Assembly: GCA_964577145.1 (NCBI GenBank)
Contig: CAZNXM010000010.1
Coordinates: 1 to 53,444, forward strand
Direction: 5' to 3'
Length of the DNA stretch: 53,444 nucleotides
From: MGIIa-K1 sp964577145
Lineage (GTDB): Archaea; Thermoplasmatota; Poseidoniia; Poseidoniales; Poseidoniaceae
Shown piece by piece: positions 16,037-25,917 of the stretch. Every line of letters starts with the position of its first letter. Position 1 is the first letter of the stretch. The position numbers were made by a program, and so were the translations under genes. The notes below the pieces were generated by a model. The model did no database searches, was not told the DNA's origin, and saw only the letters and a program-made list of their open reading frames with translations.

Positions 16037-19000
16037 TCACAAAGCAGAGACTGAATACCACACAGTAGCACCGTCAACTTCGAAACTTTCACCAGAACCT
16101 TCTCCAACCAAGAATTCAGCATTTGAAGCCCTTGTTTCATCGATAATCCATTGCAGGTCTGACTCGAAAAGTTCAGGCGCATCTTTGGTCCAAACTTCGA
16201 GTTTGATTTGCTCCTCGATTGCGAGATTGAGGTCCTTTCGTGCAGCTTGGATACGCCGAGTAATATCTCGAGCAAGTCCCTTGGAAAGTAATTCAGGAGT
16301 ATCGCTCATGTCGAGTACTAAGGATACTGAAGAGCCATCGGAACTTTGGATAGTTTCAGCAGCGAATCCTGTTCGCTCGACTCTACGAATTTCGATATCT
16401 TCAGCTGTGATTTCATAGCCTGCGATAACCAGGTTTCCAGCCTCGATACTCGCAAGCATAGATTCTGAATCTCCATCGGTAATTCCGGCCAAAACAGCAG
16501 GCAGGTCTTGGCGGCATTTTGCGCCGAGGCTTCTGCGATTCGGATGTACTACTTCAGATTGGAAACGGTCAAGATCCTTCTCAAGCGAGATGGTTTCTAC
16601 ATTGAGTTCCTCGGCGAGAATATCGTGGAATGAAGAGAGGTCGGGTCCACTAACAATCCAACCTTCTGAGCATGGAAGGCGCTGCCTACGGTCATTATCG
16701 ACACGAATGCGGCGTCCAGTTTCGGCAAGTTCACGAACGAGATTCATCGCTTCGATAATTCTCTCATCGATAGGTCCGCTTTCTGGCCAGTCAGCGAGGT
16801 GAACAGATTCACCCTCGAGATTCCGGTGAATCACATCAGCCATGAATGGTGAAACCGGTGCCATTAGGCGGCTTACGGTTACGAGAATTGTGTGTAATGT
16901 GTGTTGGCAAGATAACTTGTCCTCACTGGCGGCTTCATCCCAAAGACGTCTACGGCTTCGGCGAACATACCAATTTGATACATCGTTTACAACGAAGTCC
17001 TCAATTCCTCTGCATGCCTTATGGAAATCCCATGATTCGAATTGGGCATGAGTTGCAGTAACTACCTGGTTTAGGCGTGAAAGAACCCATTTGTCGAGTG
17101 GAGTTTGCTTACCCTGTGGTGAGGTTGCGGGGTCAAATCCGTCCAATGCTGCATAATCAGCATGGAAACGGTGGATATTCCAAAGGGTTAGGAACATCTT
17201 GCCATAAGTTTCCCTTACGCCATTCGGGTCAAATTTCAGTGGATTCCAAGGCGCTCCTGCAGTTACCATGTACCAGCGCGTCGCATCTGCCCCTTCTCGA
17301 TTGAAGTGGTCCCATGGGTCAACGATATTACCCTTGGATTTGCTCATCTTCTTTCCTTCAGCATCAAGAATTAAGCCGAGTGAAAGGCAGCGCTTGTAGC
17401 AGATACTATCGAAGACAGTAGTGCTTACTGCAAGTAAAGTGTAGAACCATCCGCGGGTCTGATCAACACCTTCACAGATGTAATCAATCGGGAAATTGTT
17501 TTCGAATTTTCCTTCCTCACCAAATGGATGGTGCCATTGGGCAAAGGAGGCACATCCTGAATCAAACCAACAATCCATGACGAAAGGTTCGCGTTTCATA
17601 TCGGAATTGCACTCGGGGCATGAGAGAATTGTGTCATCTACAAATGGGCGGTGAAGGTCGTCAGCAACCGGGCTTCCTTCTGCTGCCATTGCCGCTAATT
17701 CCTCTCTCGAACCGACACAGTGTTGGTGATTGCATTTGGTGCAAATCCAAACTGGAAGAGGAGTTCCCCAGTACCTTTCTCGACTAATTGCCCAATCCTT
17801 GACATTGCGCAACCATTCACCAAACCTACCTTCGCCGACCCAATCAGGGGCCCATTCGACTTGTGAATTGAATTCAAGAAGCATGTCTTTTACTGCGGTC
17901 ATTCGAACGAACCACGAGTCCATTGCATAGTAGAGAAGAGGATGGCCAGTTCTCCAACAGTGTGGATAGTCGTGAGTATACATTTTCTCACGATATAGTA
18001 GACCAGCATCATGTAGAAGTTCGATTACAGTTTCATCGCAGTCTTTCACATAACGTCCATCTAGAGCGGGATGTGTTCCCTCGAGGAAAGCACCGTTGAT
18101 ACCGACTGTATGTTGAGCGGGTAGCCCCACATCCATTCCCAGATTGTAGTCGTCTTCACCATACATTACTGCGGTGTGAACTACGCCTGTTCCATCGGTA
18201 GTCGTAACCCAATCTGCTTCGATAACAGTCCATGCTGTTTTGGAGTCGCCACGCTCGATTGCACCTGGGAATAATGGTTCGTAAGAGCGCCCGATTAGGT
18301 CACTGCCAAGCAGGGTTTCTACTTCCTCACAATGATGGCGAATTACTTCTTTGAATAGGTCCTTGGCAAGTATCAATTCTTCACCGATTTCTGCTCCACC
18401 ATGACCGTCCCAATTTTCAGGCTCGGAAGTAACTCGAACTCGTATGTATTCGACATCGGGGCCAACTGCTAGTCCGACATTTCCTGGTAGAGTCCATGGG
18501 GTAGTAGTCCATGCTAGAATTGAAGCATCACTATCTTCAAGTTTGAATTTGATGTAAACAGAGGGTTCCTCAACTTCCTTGTATCCAAGAGCTACTTCAT
18601 GGGTGGAATATGAGGTTCCGGTTTGCGGACAATATGGTAGAACTTTGTATCCACGATATAGCAAACCCTTCTCAAACATCTGTTTGAGAGCCCACCAACC
18701 GGATTCGATGTAGTTGTCATGCAGAGTAACATATGGTTCGTCGAGGTCACACCAATAGGCCATACGTTCGGTCATTTCACGCCATGCTGCTTCATAGGTC
18801 CATACCGACTCTCGGCATTCCTTGTTGAATTCCTCCATTCCAAATTCTTCAATCGCTTCATTACTCATCAAATTCAATCGCTTTTGAACTTCGATTTCAA
18901 CTGGTAATCCGTGAGTATCCCATCCGCCTTTTCTTTCGACAAAATAGCCCTCCATTGTTTTCCATCTACAGACTAGATCTTTGAAAGTACGAGCTACAAC

Positions 19001-19177
19001 ATGGTGGATACCCGGTTTGCCATTTGCAGTAGGAGGACCCTCGAGGAAAATGAATGGCTCTCCATCGGCTCGTTTTTGCACCGAATTTTCGAAAACACTC
19101 TCCTCAGACCAGGTCTCAAGGAGCCCAGTCTCAAGAGCGACTGAATCGAGTTCATCGGTTGGCTTGGGTGCCACCAT
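16037..19177 (-). CDS. ileS: Isoleucyl-tRNA synthetase
   Basis: Class I synthetase of 1046 residues charging tRNA-Ile. The HIGH-type motif is in PPTANGKPGIHHV, followed by GGWDTHGLPVE. The long CP1 editing domain contains TTPWTLPGNVGLAV. KMSKS is intact as GKKMSKSKGN. Paired cysteines (CTKCNHQHC and CPECNSD) look like a zinc site. Length and wording fit the archaeal/eukaryotic type rather than the short bacterial form. I chose MVAPKPTDELDSV at 19177; in-frame ATGs at 19246 and 19237 would add a leader that reads through the hairpin at 19211-19225. The gene diverges from the 1620-residue surface protein. Confidence 0.95.
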   Translation of the reverse strand: MVAPKPTDELDSVALETGLLETWSEESVFENSVQKRADGEPFIFLEGPPTANGKPGIHHVVARTFKDLVCRWKTMEGYFVERKGGWDTHGLPVEIEVQKRLNLMSNEAIEEFGMEEFNKECRESVWTYEAAWREMTERMAYWCDLDEPYVTLHDNYIESGWWALKQMFEKGLLYRGYKVLPYCPQTGTSYSTHEVALGYKEVEEPSVYIKFKLEDSDASILAWTTTPWTLPGNVGLAVGPDVEYIRVRVTSEPENWDGHGGAEIGEELILAKDLFKEVIRHHCEEVETLLGSDLIGRSYEPLFPGAIERGDSKTAWTVIEADWVTTTDGTGVVHTAVMYGEDDYNLGMDVGLPAQHTVGINGAFLEGTHPALDGRYVKDCDETVIELLHDAGLLYREKMYTHDYPHCWRTGHPLLYYAMDSWFVRMTAVKDMLLEFNSQVEWAPDWVGEGRFGEWLRNVKDWAISRERYWGTPLPVWICTKCNHQHCVGSREELAAMAAEGSPVADDLHRPFVDDTILSCPECNSDMKREPFVMDCWFDSGCASFAQWHHPFGEEGKFENNFPIDYICEGVDQTRGWFYTLLAVSTTVFDSICYKRCLSLGLILDAEGKKMSKSKGNIVDPWDHFNREGADATRWYMVTAGAPWNPLKFDPNGVRETYGKMFLTLWNIHRFHADYAALDGFDPATSPQGKQTPLDKWVLSRLNQVVTATHAQFESWDFHKACRGIEDFVVNDVSNWYVRRSRRRLWDEAASEDKLSCQHTLHTILVTVSRLMAPVSPFMADVIHRNLEGESVHLADWPESGPIDERIIEAMNLVRELAETGRRIRVDNDRRQRLPCSEGWIVSGPDLSSFHDILAEELNVETISLEKDLDRFQSEVVHPNRRSLGAKCRQDLPAVLAGITDGDSESMLASIEAGNLVIAGYEITAEDIEIRRVERTGFAAETIQSSDGSSVSLVLDMSDTPELLSKGLARDITRRIQAARKDLNLAIEEQIKLEVWTKDAPELFESDLQWIIDETRASNAEFLVGEGSGESFEVDGATVWYSVSAL

Positions 19178-19210
19178 GAACCCCGCCAGATGAGAACATG
19201 ACTTGAAACC

Positions 19211-19225
19211 AGCCCCTACGGGGCT
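19211..19225. promoter_or_regulatory. Perfect hairpin upstream of ileS
   Basis: AGCCCCTACGGGGCT is a perfect 6-bp stem. On the minus strand the loop is C-GTA-G, the same triloop as the element at 12764. It lies 33 nt before the chosen ileS start, between divergent genes. If ileS used the far upstream ATG at 19246 it would be coding, but those residues do not look like IleRS. Confidence 0.5.
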
Positions 19226-19311
19226 TACTTTACCCATATGAAGCAAACCAAATAAAAAATTCCGGCCTGTAGGGGTTCCTTTGAATTACATCGAGTATAT
19301 CCAGTAAACGC

Positions 19312-22300
19312 ATGGCAGCAACTACAAAGGGGACACAGGCCATCGTACTTGTGCTCATCCTGCTTCTCAGTGGCCCTGTTTCACAGGTTCTACCCCATGC
19401 AGATGAAGGTAGCCTCGCGAGTGCGGACGGAGTCCGCAACACCGCTCCAGGTGTAATTTCCCAAGTAAACATCATCGCTGACTCCATGACCAATGGAATT
19501 ACAATCGAATCTCCAGCAGATGAAGCGATTCAAGAAATCGATTTGACCATTCGTGCTGGTGCAGATTCTAGAGGCTCTGGATTCAACTGGACTGATTGGA
19601 CTCGGCCGGAGATGATATCGAATGGTGTGAGTGAATCCTCAGACGGTTCCCTCGGACTTGGTTTCATGGGAGTAGATTGGAATTTCGATAAAGGAACCGA
19701 TAGCTGGTCCTCTAGTTCTTCGACTTATGCGCAGCGCTCTACGCTATCATGTGGTCGAAATGGGACCAGTGGTGCATCTTTTTGGACAAGAGGGAGCGCT
19801 GTAACTGTGACAAGTCCAGTAGTAGACCTTTCTGGCCATCAAGGAATGGCTCTCGGTGCATGGGTGAAACAAGGTTCTAGCGGTTGCGGAGAAGAACCTG
19901 ATACCAACGAGAATTTCTACATAGAATACAGAAATAGTGGAAATTCATGGACCTCGGTTCGGTTATTCCAAGGTTCAACTTTAGGTGGTACTGCAACGCA
20001 GATTTCCTATAATTTACCAAGTAATGCATATCATTCCAATTTCCAGGTTAGGGCGAGGCAAACATCAGGTTCTGGAACTTGTTGTGACTACTGGTTCTTC
20101 GATGATATAGAAATCGCTGGTGCTTCGAAAGGTAATCTCACAACTCCTGCTTTCGGATGGGACAATGGTGCGATTGGAACTATGGAGGAGGGCCGGTATT
20201 CGCCAGTTTTCCTTGATGCAAGCATTCCAGAGGGCGCTCATCTAAACTGGACTGTTATCGATGGTTCAACCGGAATAGCGATTCCAGGATATGTTGAAGG
20301 CAATTCACAAAAAATCGATCTTGGAGGAGTAGATTGGAAGAAACACGACTCTCTGAAAATCCACCTTGATTTCGCTCCGAACCAGAATGGAGATTCACCG
20401 CGCCTCTTCGAGATTAGTGGCGGAGGAAAACACTACGATGGATTCCACACCGACCCGTCTTCGAATGGTTGGGTTTCCAATGGCAGTTCTTGGACTTCAA
20501 GTTCTAATGCAATTACAGGAACTGATAATGGTAGTTTCACCAGCCCTGTATGGAATATTGGCTCTCCAATCATGGGCTATGCGATAATCGCTGATGTTAC
20601 GGGTAGTCCTACTGAAGAGATTAGTATAGATGGAGGACCATGGCAAAATATTTCCACTTCTGGCTCAATTGTTGAATTAGATAATTTGGCCTCAAATATC
20701 CAAATAAGGATGACTGGAAATGGGCAAAGTTGGACAGTATCTGGAGTCGATGTAACACTTATTCCATCTAGTATTCCTACCCATCCATTAATCGACATTG
20801 ATGCTGATGGAAATCCAGAATGGGGAGTTGTGCATGAGTCGGTTGGTTCATGGGGATGGCAGGATGTATTCGCCAATGGTTCAACCATACATTCAGCACA
20901 GATACCGTTCTTTGGAACTGAGTTTGTCGATGTGTGGATTCCTAGAGATGCAGACAGTTTTTCTGTGCAATCACGATTGACTGCAGGGACTGGCCAAGGC
21001 CAGAAAACTCTTGCTTTATGGGTAGGCAATTCGTTGATAGCTCAACGAGGTGGAGGTAATTTCACCGATTCCATTATTTTAGAATTAAATCAGTCAGAAT
21101 TGGTAGATCTCAACCTACAGACTACATCTGCAACAATGGCTTGGCGTGGAGGAGGTTCAGAATTCATCCAAGGCAAGATAGAATTGATCGCTGACCCAGG
21201 GTGGCACGAGATAAGTGGCCTGGGAATCGGATATGATGCTGTCGAGGTAATCGAAGCAGGACCTCTTTCCGATTTGGTAATGAGTGCCAATTATGCGCGG
21301 CTCGATGCACAGAAGGCAGCGAATCTTCCCGTTAGATTCAGTGCTACAAGTAATTGCATGCTCGAGGTAGTAATTGATGATGTTACTTCCTCGGATGATG
21401 TCGACATGGGCATGCTTTCAATTAGCAACCTTTCTTCAACCCTATCGCCTTCTCAAAAATGGCACGATTTATCGGTACGAACACAAGTGCATTCCTCAGC
21501 ACCAAATATGTTGATATTAACTGCGCACTCAACACTTGATAGCGCTACTTGGATGATTCCTGTGAACAGTGGGCAAATGATTACTAGTGGTTCTAGTGAT
21601 GTTTTGATTTTCAAAGAAAATAGTCTTAACCATACTGTAAATGGTGACCTTCACGACCTGAATATTTCATTCCGTAGTGCACAGTTTTGGGAGGACCAAT
21701 TAGACCTCCGATTAGAGATAAGAGTCTATTTGAATAATGGAGTGGTTTCAATGCCTACATATGAGACTTGGACCAATCCTGCAATCGATAATGACATGCT
21801 AATTCAGTCGGTCCAATGGTTTGATGATGATGGGCAAATTCCAGTAACAAATCAATATCTGAAGGCAGAAGAGAACCTATCTTTACTGGTCGATGTTGGA
21901 TTTGAAAATGGAGAGCCAGATGAGGCTCCATTCGATGATGAATTCGAATTAAGTCTGTATCGTGACGATGTATTAATTGCAAATACTACAAAATTATCAG
22001 GACAGTATTGGAGTGTTAACACCACCACTCCATTCACGAGTGGAGAAGTAGAATGGCGGGTTGAATTGAATGCTACTGCAGGCGGTGGCCTAGCATATCC
22101 TTCAATGACGAATCGCACATTCATTGTCGACCCACTTGCACCAGTAGTAGCGAGTGTAAATATTCGTCATTTCGACCATCTAGAATCATCGGCATACCAA
22201 GTGATAGTCGTAAATGTCACCGACCAACCCGTATTACCAGATAGCCTACAGTTGATGATTTGGAGAGAGTGGGCTGACGACCTCAACAATGACAATTGGC

Positions 22301-24174
22301 CAAATGAGGGCGAGTACATCATGTGGAACATGAATTCTCCAATGTTTTTGGACAATTCCTTTGGAAATTATGTTGGAATTTTTGATGATTCACAAGGATT
22401 CCCCGGAGATAAGGTCGCAGGATATGTTACTGGACAAGATAAATCGGGTCATGAGTTGATGGAAGGTGGTAGTGCATCTCCAGATGATCACCTCTTCATG
22501 TATCAGTTGAAAGAGGACGGTGCACCTGTCATTGATACCGATGGACTAGTTTGGGAAAGCGGGCGTAAAGCATGGTTACATCCGGGACAAACATATAACC
22601 TGAATGTGTCATTTAGCGAGCCTAATGGCATGTCTGACATATCTACTGTAGAGGTAGCATTAGCGGATAATATTGCGAGCGATAGACTTGAACTCAAATG
22701 GAATTCAGAATCCAGACAATGCTATAGTGAATCGGAACATATTGAAGTGATATCATGTAGAATCCTCGCAACAGATGGTTCTGTTCCAGACCCTTATACA
22801 ATCGACCTTATTCTGCAAATTGAATTGATTCCTAAATGGACAATGCCAGATTTGGGAGATACTCGTAGAGAGCCGATGGTTACAGTTCACGACCGAGCGG
22901 GAAATACAGATTCTGCAAATTACCCACAAAACCGCTGGCGATTCTCAGCAGAAATGATGGTGACCGAAGAAGTCGAACTATGGGTTGAAAAGGGACAACT
23001 AACCGATGAGGGAGCAAGGGTTTCTCCTAATTCACCAATGGAATTATCCGGTATTGTGATATTTTCACAAAGTGGTGAAAGACCCAATTTCGATTGTGAA
23101 ATCAATGTAATGATCAATGGATATAATGAGTTGACAACAGCTGTTGATGGCATGTTTACCGCAGCGCTCAATGCGCCGCCTCAAAATGGCCGACATGCGC
23201 TAACTTGGTCAGTCGGATGTTTGCCAATGCAGGGGAGCGATACGACCAGTCAAATCGATGCAGTACGTTGGATACTCGTAGATGATGTGGGCCCGTTAGT
23301 GGTTGAATTCTCATCCCCACGGCCCGGCTCAATAATCGAAGCTGAATTGCATGAAATCAGGGTCATTGTGAGTGAAAATTTCGGTATTGATACCGATTCG
23401 GTTGAATTGATTTGGTGGCTCACTACTGCAGAAGACAATACCCCTGTAGAAACAGGAAGGATACCACTTATTATCGAAGGGGAAGAGGATGCTGGTTTAC
23501 GTCTGTCTTATTTTGGTCAAATCGATCTTTCAGGAATTTCTCCAACCATCTTGGAGACACAAATGGTTCTCAAAGTCCGACTTGAAGGTCGAGATTTAGC
23601 GGGCAATGAATTTGTCTCAGATTCGGCAACAAATAGTCACAATACTCCTGCTGCTCGCTGGAATTTAATTCATTTCACACCTGAATTCCATATGGATGCC
23701 GGAGCAGTAGAACTCTCCAAGCATACCTTAGAGGTAGACGAGGCAGTTGCCGTCCAAATTCACATCAGGAATCGCGGTGAAGTAGCAGGTACTGCAAATG
23801 TCAAGGTCGAAGTCGTTGACCTCTCTGGAAACCGTGAATTATTGAGTAGAAATGATTTCGAAGTAGAAGGCGGTTCAGTTGGCACATTGGTTGTAGATTG
23901 GAAGCCTGAATTACCCGGAATTCAATGGCTTGAAGTTACCCTTGAGAATGAACAGACTCTTGCTAGCAAAATGATCGATGTGAAACCTGCAAGCGAGGAA
24001 GGATTCCTTTCAGGAATATTAGGTGATGCAGACCCATGGCTAATCGGAATTACTCTAACTCTAATTTGTATCGCGATGTTAACTATTCTCACATGGCTTA
24101 GATTGGCCACTGCTCGCCAAGGAGAGGCTGAAGGTTGGGAGTATGAGTACGAGGAAGGCGAGTACGAAGACTGA
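19312..24174 (+). CDS. Giant secreted surface protein with jelly-roll and CARDB-like domains, C-terminal anchor
   Basis: A 1620-residue exported protein. The N-terminal signal is a hydrophobic stretch (IVLVLILLLSGPVSQVL). At about residues 120-275 a cysteine-containing lectin/reelin-like jelly roll is visible, with WVKQGSSGCGEE, FYIEYRNSG, FQVRARQTS and WFFDDIEIAG. Many beta-rich, Asn/Ser-rich Ig-like segments follow. Near the C-terminus a CARDB-like domain is recognisable (AVQIHIRNRGEVAGTANVKVEV...WLEVTLENEQ). The protein ends with one membrane helix (WLIGITLTLICIAMLTILTWL) and an acidic tail of EYE repeats. It is most likely an adhesin or cell-surface scaffold; no enzymatic motif was seen. 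There is no Shine-Dalgarno. A GTATAT element lies about 20 bp upstream of the ATG. Confidence 0.75.
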   Translation: MAATTKGTQAIVLVLILLLSGPVSQVLPHADEGSLASADGVRNTAPGVISQVNIIADSMTNGITIESPADEAIQEIDLTIRAGADSRGSGFNWTDWTRPEMISNGVSESSDGSLGLGFMGVDWNFDKGTDSWSSSSSTYAQRSTLSCGRNGTSGASFWTRGSAVTVTSPVVDLSGHQGMALGAWVKQGSSGCGEEPDTNENFYIEYRNSGNSWTSVRLFQGSTLGGTATQISYNLPSNAYHSNFQVRARQTSGSGTCCDYWFFDDIEIAGASKGNLTTPAFGWDNGAIGTMEEGRYSPVFLDASIPEGAHLNWTVIDGSTGIAIPGYVEGNSQKIDLGGVDWKKHDSLKIHLDFAPNQNGDSPRLFEISGGGKHYDGFHTDPSSNGWVSNGSSWTSSSNAITGTDNGSFTSPVWNIGSPIMGYAIIADVTGSPTEEISIDGGPWQNISTSGSIVELDNLASNIQIRMTGNGQSWTVSGVDVTLIPSSIPTHPLIDIDADGNPEWGVVHESVGSWGWQDVFANGSTIHSAQIPFFGTEFVDVWIPRDADSFSVQSRLTAGTGQGQKTLALWVGNSLIAQRGGGNFTDSIILELNQSELVDLNLQTTSATMAWRGGGSEFIQGKIELIADPGWHEISGLGIGYDAVEVIEAGPLSDLVMSANYARLDAQKAANLPVRFSATSNCMLEVVIDDVTSSDDVDMGMLSISNLSSTLSPSQKWHDLSVRTQVHSSAPNMLILTAHSTLDSATWMIPVNSGQMITSGSSDVLIFKENSLNHTVNGDLHDLNISFRSAQFWEDQLDLRLEIRVYLNNGVVSMPTYETWTNPAIDNDMLIQSVQWFDDDGQIPVTNQYLKAEENLSLLVDVGFENGEPDEAPFDDEFELSLYRDDVLIANTTKLSGQYWSVNTTTPFTSGEVEWRVELNATAGGGLAYPSMTNRTFIVDPLAPVVASVNIRHFDHLESSAYQVIVVNVTDQPVLPDSLQLMIWREWADDLNNDNWPNEGEYIMWNMNSPMFLDNSFGNYVGIFDDSQGFPGDKVAGYVTGQDKSGHELMEGGSASPDDHLFMYQLKEDGAPVIDTDGLVWESGRKAWLHPGQTYNLNVSFSEPNGMSDISTVEVALADNIASDRLELKWNSESRQCYSESEHIEVISCRILATDGSVPDPYTIDLILQIELIPKWTMPDLGDTRREPMVTVHDRAGNTDSANYPQNRWRFSAEMMVTEEVELWVEKGQLTDEGARVSPNSPMELSGIVIFSQSGERPNFDCEINVMINGYNELTTAVDGMFTAALNAPPQNGRHALTWSVGCLPMQGSDTTSQIDAVRWILVDDVGPLVVEFSSPRPGSIIEAELHEIRVIVSENFGIDTDSVELIWWLTTAEDNTPVETGRIPLIIEGEEDAGLRLSYFGQIDLSGISPTILETQMVLKVRLEGRDLAGNEFVSDSATNSHNTPAARWNLIHFTPEFHMDAGAVELSKHTLEVDEAVAVQIHIRNRGEVAGTANVKVEVVDLSGNRELLSRNDFEVEGGSVGTLVVDWKPELPGIQWLEVTLENEQTLASKMIDVKPASEEGFLSGILGDADPWLIGITLTLICIAMLTILTWLRLATARQGEAEGWEYEYEEGEYED

Positions 24175-24200
24175 AACATTCGACCACAAGGTACAGAGCC

Positions 24201-24222
24201 CGTCTCCCCCTAAGGGGAGACG
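24201..24222. promoter_or_regulatory. Strong hairpin upstream of nadE
   Basis: A perfect 9-bp stem (arms CGTCTCCCC and GGGGAGACG) with a CTAA loop, ending 9 nt before the nadE ATG. It is 26 bp after the stop of the upstream gene on the same strand, so it might be a terminator, a promoter element or a leader structure. No T-tract follows it; the next bases are AGGGAGCCC. Confidence 0.5.
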
Positions 24223-24231
24223 AGGGAGCCC

Positions 24232-25917
24232 ATGGCACGCCGCATTGCACTGCTTCAGGTCAATCCCACTGTTGGTGACATCAAAGGCAACTCCGAAATG
24301 ATTTCCGCAATGGCGGAATTGGCAATGTCAGCAGGAGCAGTAGTAGCAATAAGTACTGAATGTGCAATCAGCGGATACCCTCCAAGAGATTTGCTTTTGC
24401 AGCCTGATTTCGTCACCGCTTGCGCAGAAGAAGCAGCGGCGATGGATTGTGCAATCCCAATTTTGGTTGGGACTCCAGTGCCGCCATTAGAGGAGAGAAC
24501 AAAGCCTGGAAACGGTGTGGTTCGTGCCGGTGACGGCGGGCGCGAATTAGTGCGCAAACAATTGCTTCCAACATACGATGTATTCGATGAAGCTCGTTAT
24601 TTTGAAGCCGATGAACGACCGGGAATTAGCCGTACTACAGGTGGCTTAGATATTGGCGTTACAATTTGCGAAGATGCATGGCAACATGCTCGGGAAACTC
24701 CAACCGATTACGACAGTGATCCAATTTCTCAGATTGTCGAGTGGGGCCGCCAAGGTGTACACCTCGATGCTACTGTAAACCTCTCTGCATCGCCTTACCA
24801 CGCAGATAAAGCGGAGGTTAGATTAGCGGTTGCAAGGGCAGCGGCGGCGTCCTTAGGGCATCCTTTCCTTCTTGCGAATCAGGTAGGAGGAAATGACGAC
24901 TTGCTCTTCGATGGCAGGTCGATAATCGCATGGCCAGATGGAAGTGCGATACTAGCTCCGGGATGGCGGGAAGGAGTGCTAATAGCCGATTTAGATGACA
25001 TAAATTCGTGTGAATGGGTTGGTGATGGTAAAATCATCATCCTCGGTTCAGATGAATCGCCGGATATCGGCGAAGACGATGTACTCGAAGCGGTGGTAAT
25101 GGGCCTCAGTGATTATTGCCGCAAGAGTGGAATTGAAAAAATAGTACTAGGGCTTTCAGGTGGAATAGATTCAGCATTGGCAGCTTGTGTAGCAGCAGCA
25201 GCGGTAGGGCCCTCAAATGTCACGGGAATTTCTATGCCATCACGCCATTCCTCTCAGCATAGTATTGATGATGCAAAAGCCACTGCTGAAGCCCTTGGAA
25301 TTGAATTCATGATGAAACCGATATCCGACCTTCATGATTCGGCAGAGATTTCCCTTAGCGATATTCTTGAGTCAGGCAATCCAGTGGCAGCAGAAAACCT
25401 CCAAGCCCGCTTGCGAGGACTGATTGTTATGGCACAAGCAAATGCAACCGGTGCTATGGCAATTGCTACTGGAAATAAGAGTGAACTTGGCCAAGGTTAT
25501 TGCACATTATACGGAGATATGGCTGGAGGATATGCCCCCCTTGGTGACCTATACAAGATGGAAGTATACGCGATGGCTCGTGAATTCAACGAAAGACTTG
25601 GTTTTGAAGTGGTAACAGAATCTACTATGACTAAACCTCCAAGTGCAGAATTGGCTCCAGACCAGAAGGACGAGGATAGCCTACCCCCATATCCTCTATT
25701 GGATGAGATACTACGTTTGCACATCGAAGGTGGTCTTGATGCAACGGAAATCTGTTCTCACGGACATGACTCTTCCATAGTCAACGAAGTGTTAACCAGA
25801 CTTGCTCGCAACGAGCATAAACGCTGGCAAATGCCTCCTGCGCCTCGAGTTTCATGTCGTGCATTTGGTCAGGGTTGGCGACAACCATTGGCAGCCCGGC
25901 ACGATTGGCGTCATTGA
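24232..25917 (+). CDS. nadE: Glutamine-dependent NAD+ synthetase
   Basis: Makes NAD from nicotinic acid adenine dinucleotide using glutamine and ATP. The N-terminal nitrilase-like glutaminase has its triad: E43 in STECAISGYPP, K109 in LVRKQLLPTYDVFDE, C146 in VTICEDAWQ. The C-terminal synthetase has the PP-loop LGLSGGIDSALAA (S309-S314) and downstream TGNKSELGQGYCTLYGD and KPPSAEL motifs, as in bacterial fused enzymes. At 561 residues it matches the two-domain length. Many archaea carry the short ammonia-only form, so a fused enzyme is worth noting. The start ATG follows a hairpin. Its last 7 bases overlap the convergent gene. Confidence 0.94.
   Translation: MARRIALLQVNPTVGDIKGNSEMISAMAELAMSAGAVVAISTECAISGYPPRDLLLQPDFVTACAEEAAAMDCAIPILVGTPVPPLEERTKPGNGVVRAGDGGRELVRKQLLPTYDVFDEARYFEADERPGISRTTGGLDIGVTICEDAWQHARETPTDYDSDPISQIVEWGRQGVHLDATVNLSASPYHADKAEVRLAVARAAAASLGHPFLLANQVGGNDDLLFDGRSIIAWPDGSAILAPGWREGVLIADLDDINSCEWVGDGKIIILGSDESPDIGEDDVLEAVVMGLSDYCRKSGIEKIVLGLSGGIDSALAACVAAAAVGPSNVTGISMPSRHSSQHSIDDAKATAEALGIEFMMKPISDLHDSAEISLSDILESGNPVAAENLQARLRGLIVMAQANATGAMAIATGNKSELGQGYCTLYGDMAGGYAPLGDLYKMEVYAMAREFNERLGFEVVTESTMTKPPSAELAPDQKDEDSLPPYPLLDEILRLHIEGGLDATEICSHGHDSSIVNEVLTRLARNEHKRWQMPPAPRVSCRAFGQGWRQPLAARHDWRH

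Noticed and set aside
19178..19246. N-terminal extension of IleRS
   Set aside because: The extra 23 residues read through a perfect hairpin in a divergent promoter and do not match the family N-terminus.
24201..24222. Classical intrinsic terminator after the 1620-residue protein
   Set aside because: No T-tract follows the stem, and it lies close to the next start; a terminator call is not supported.
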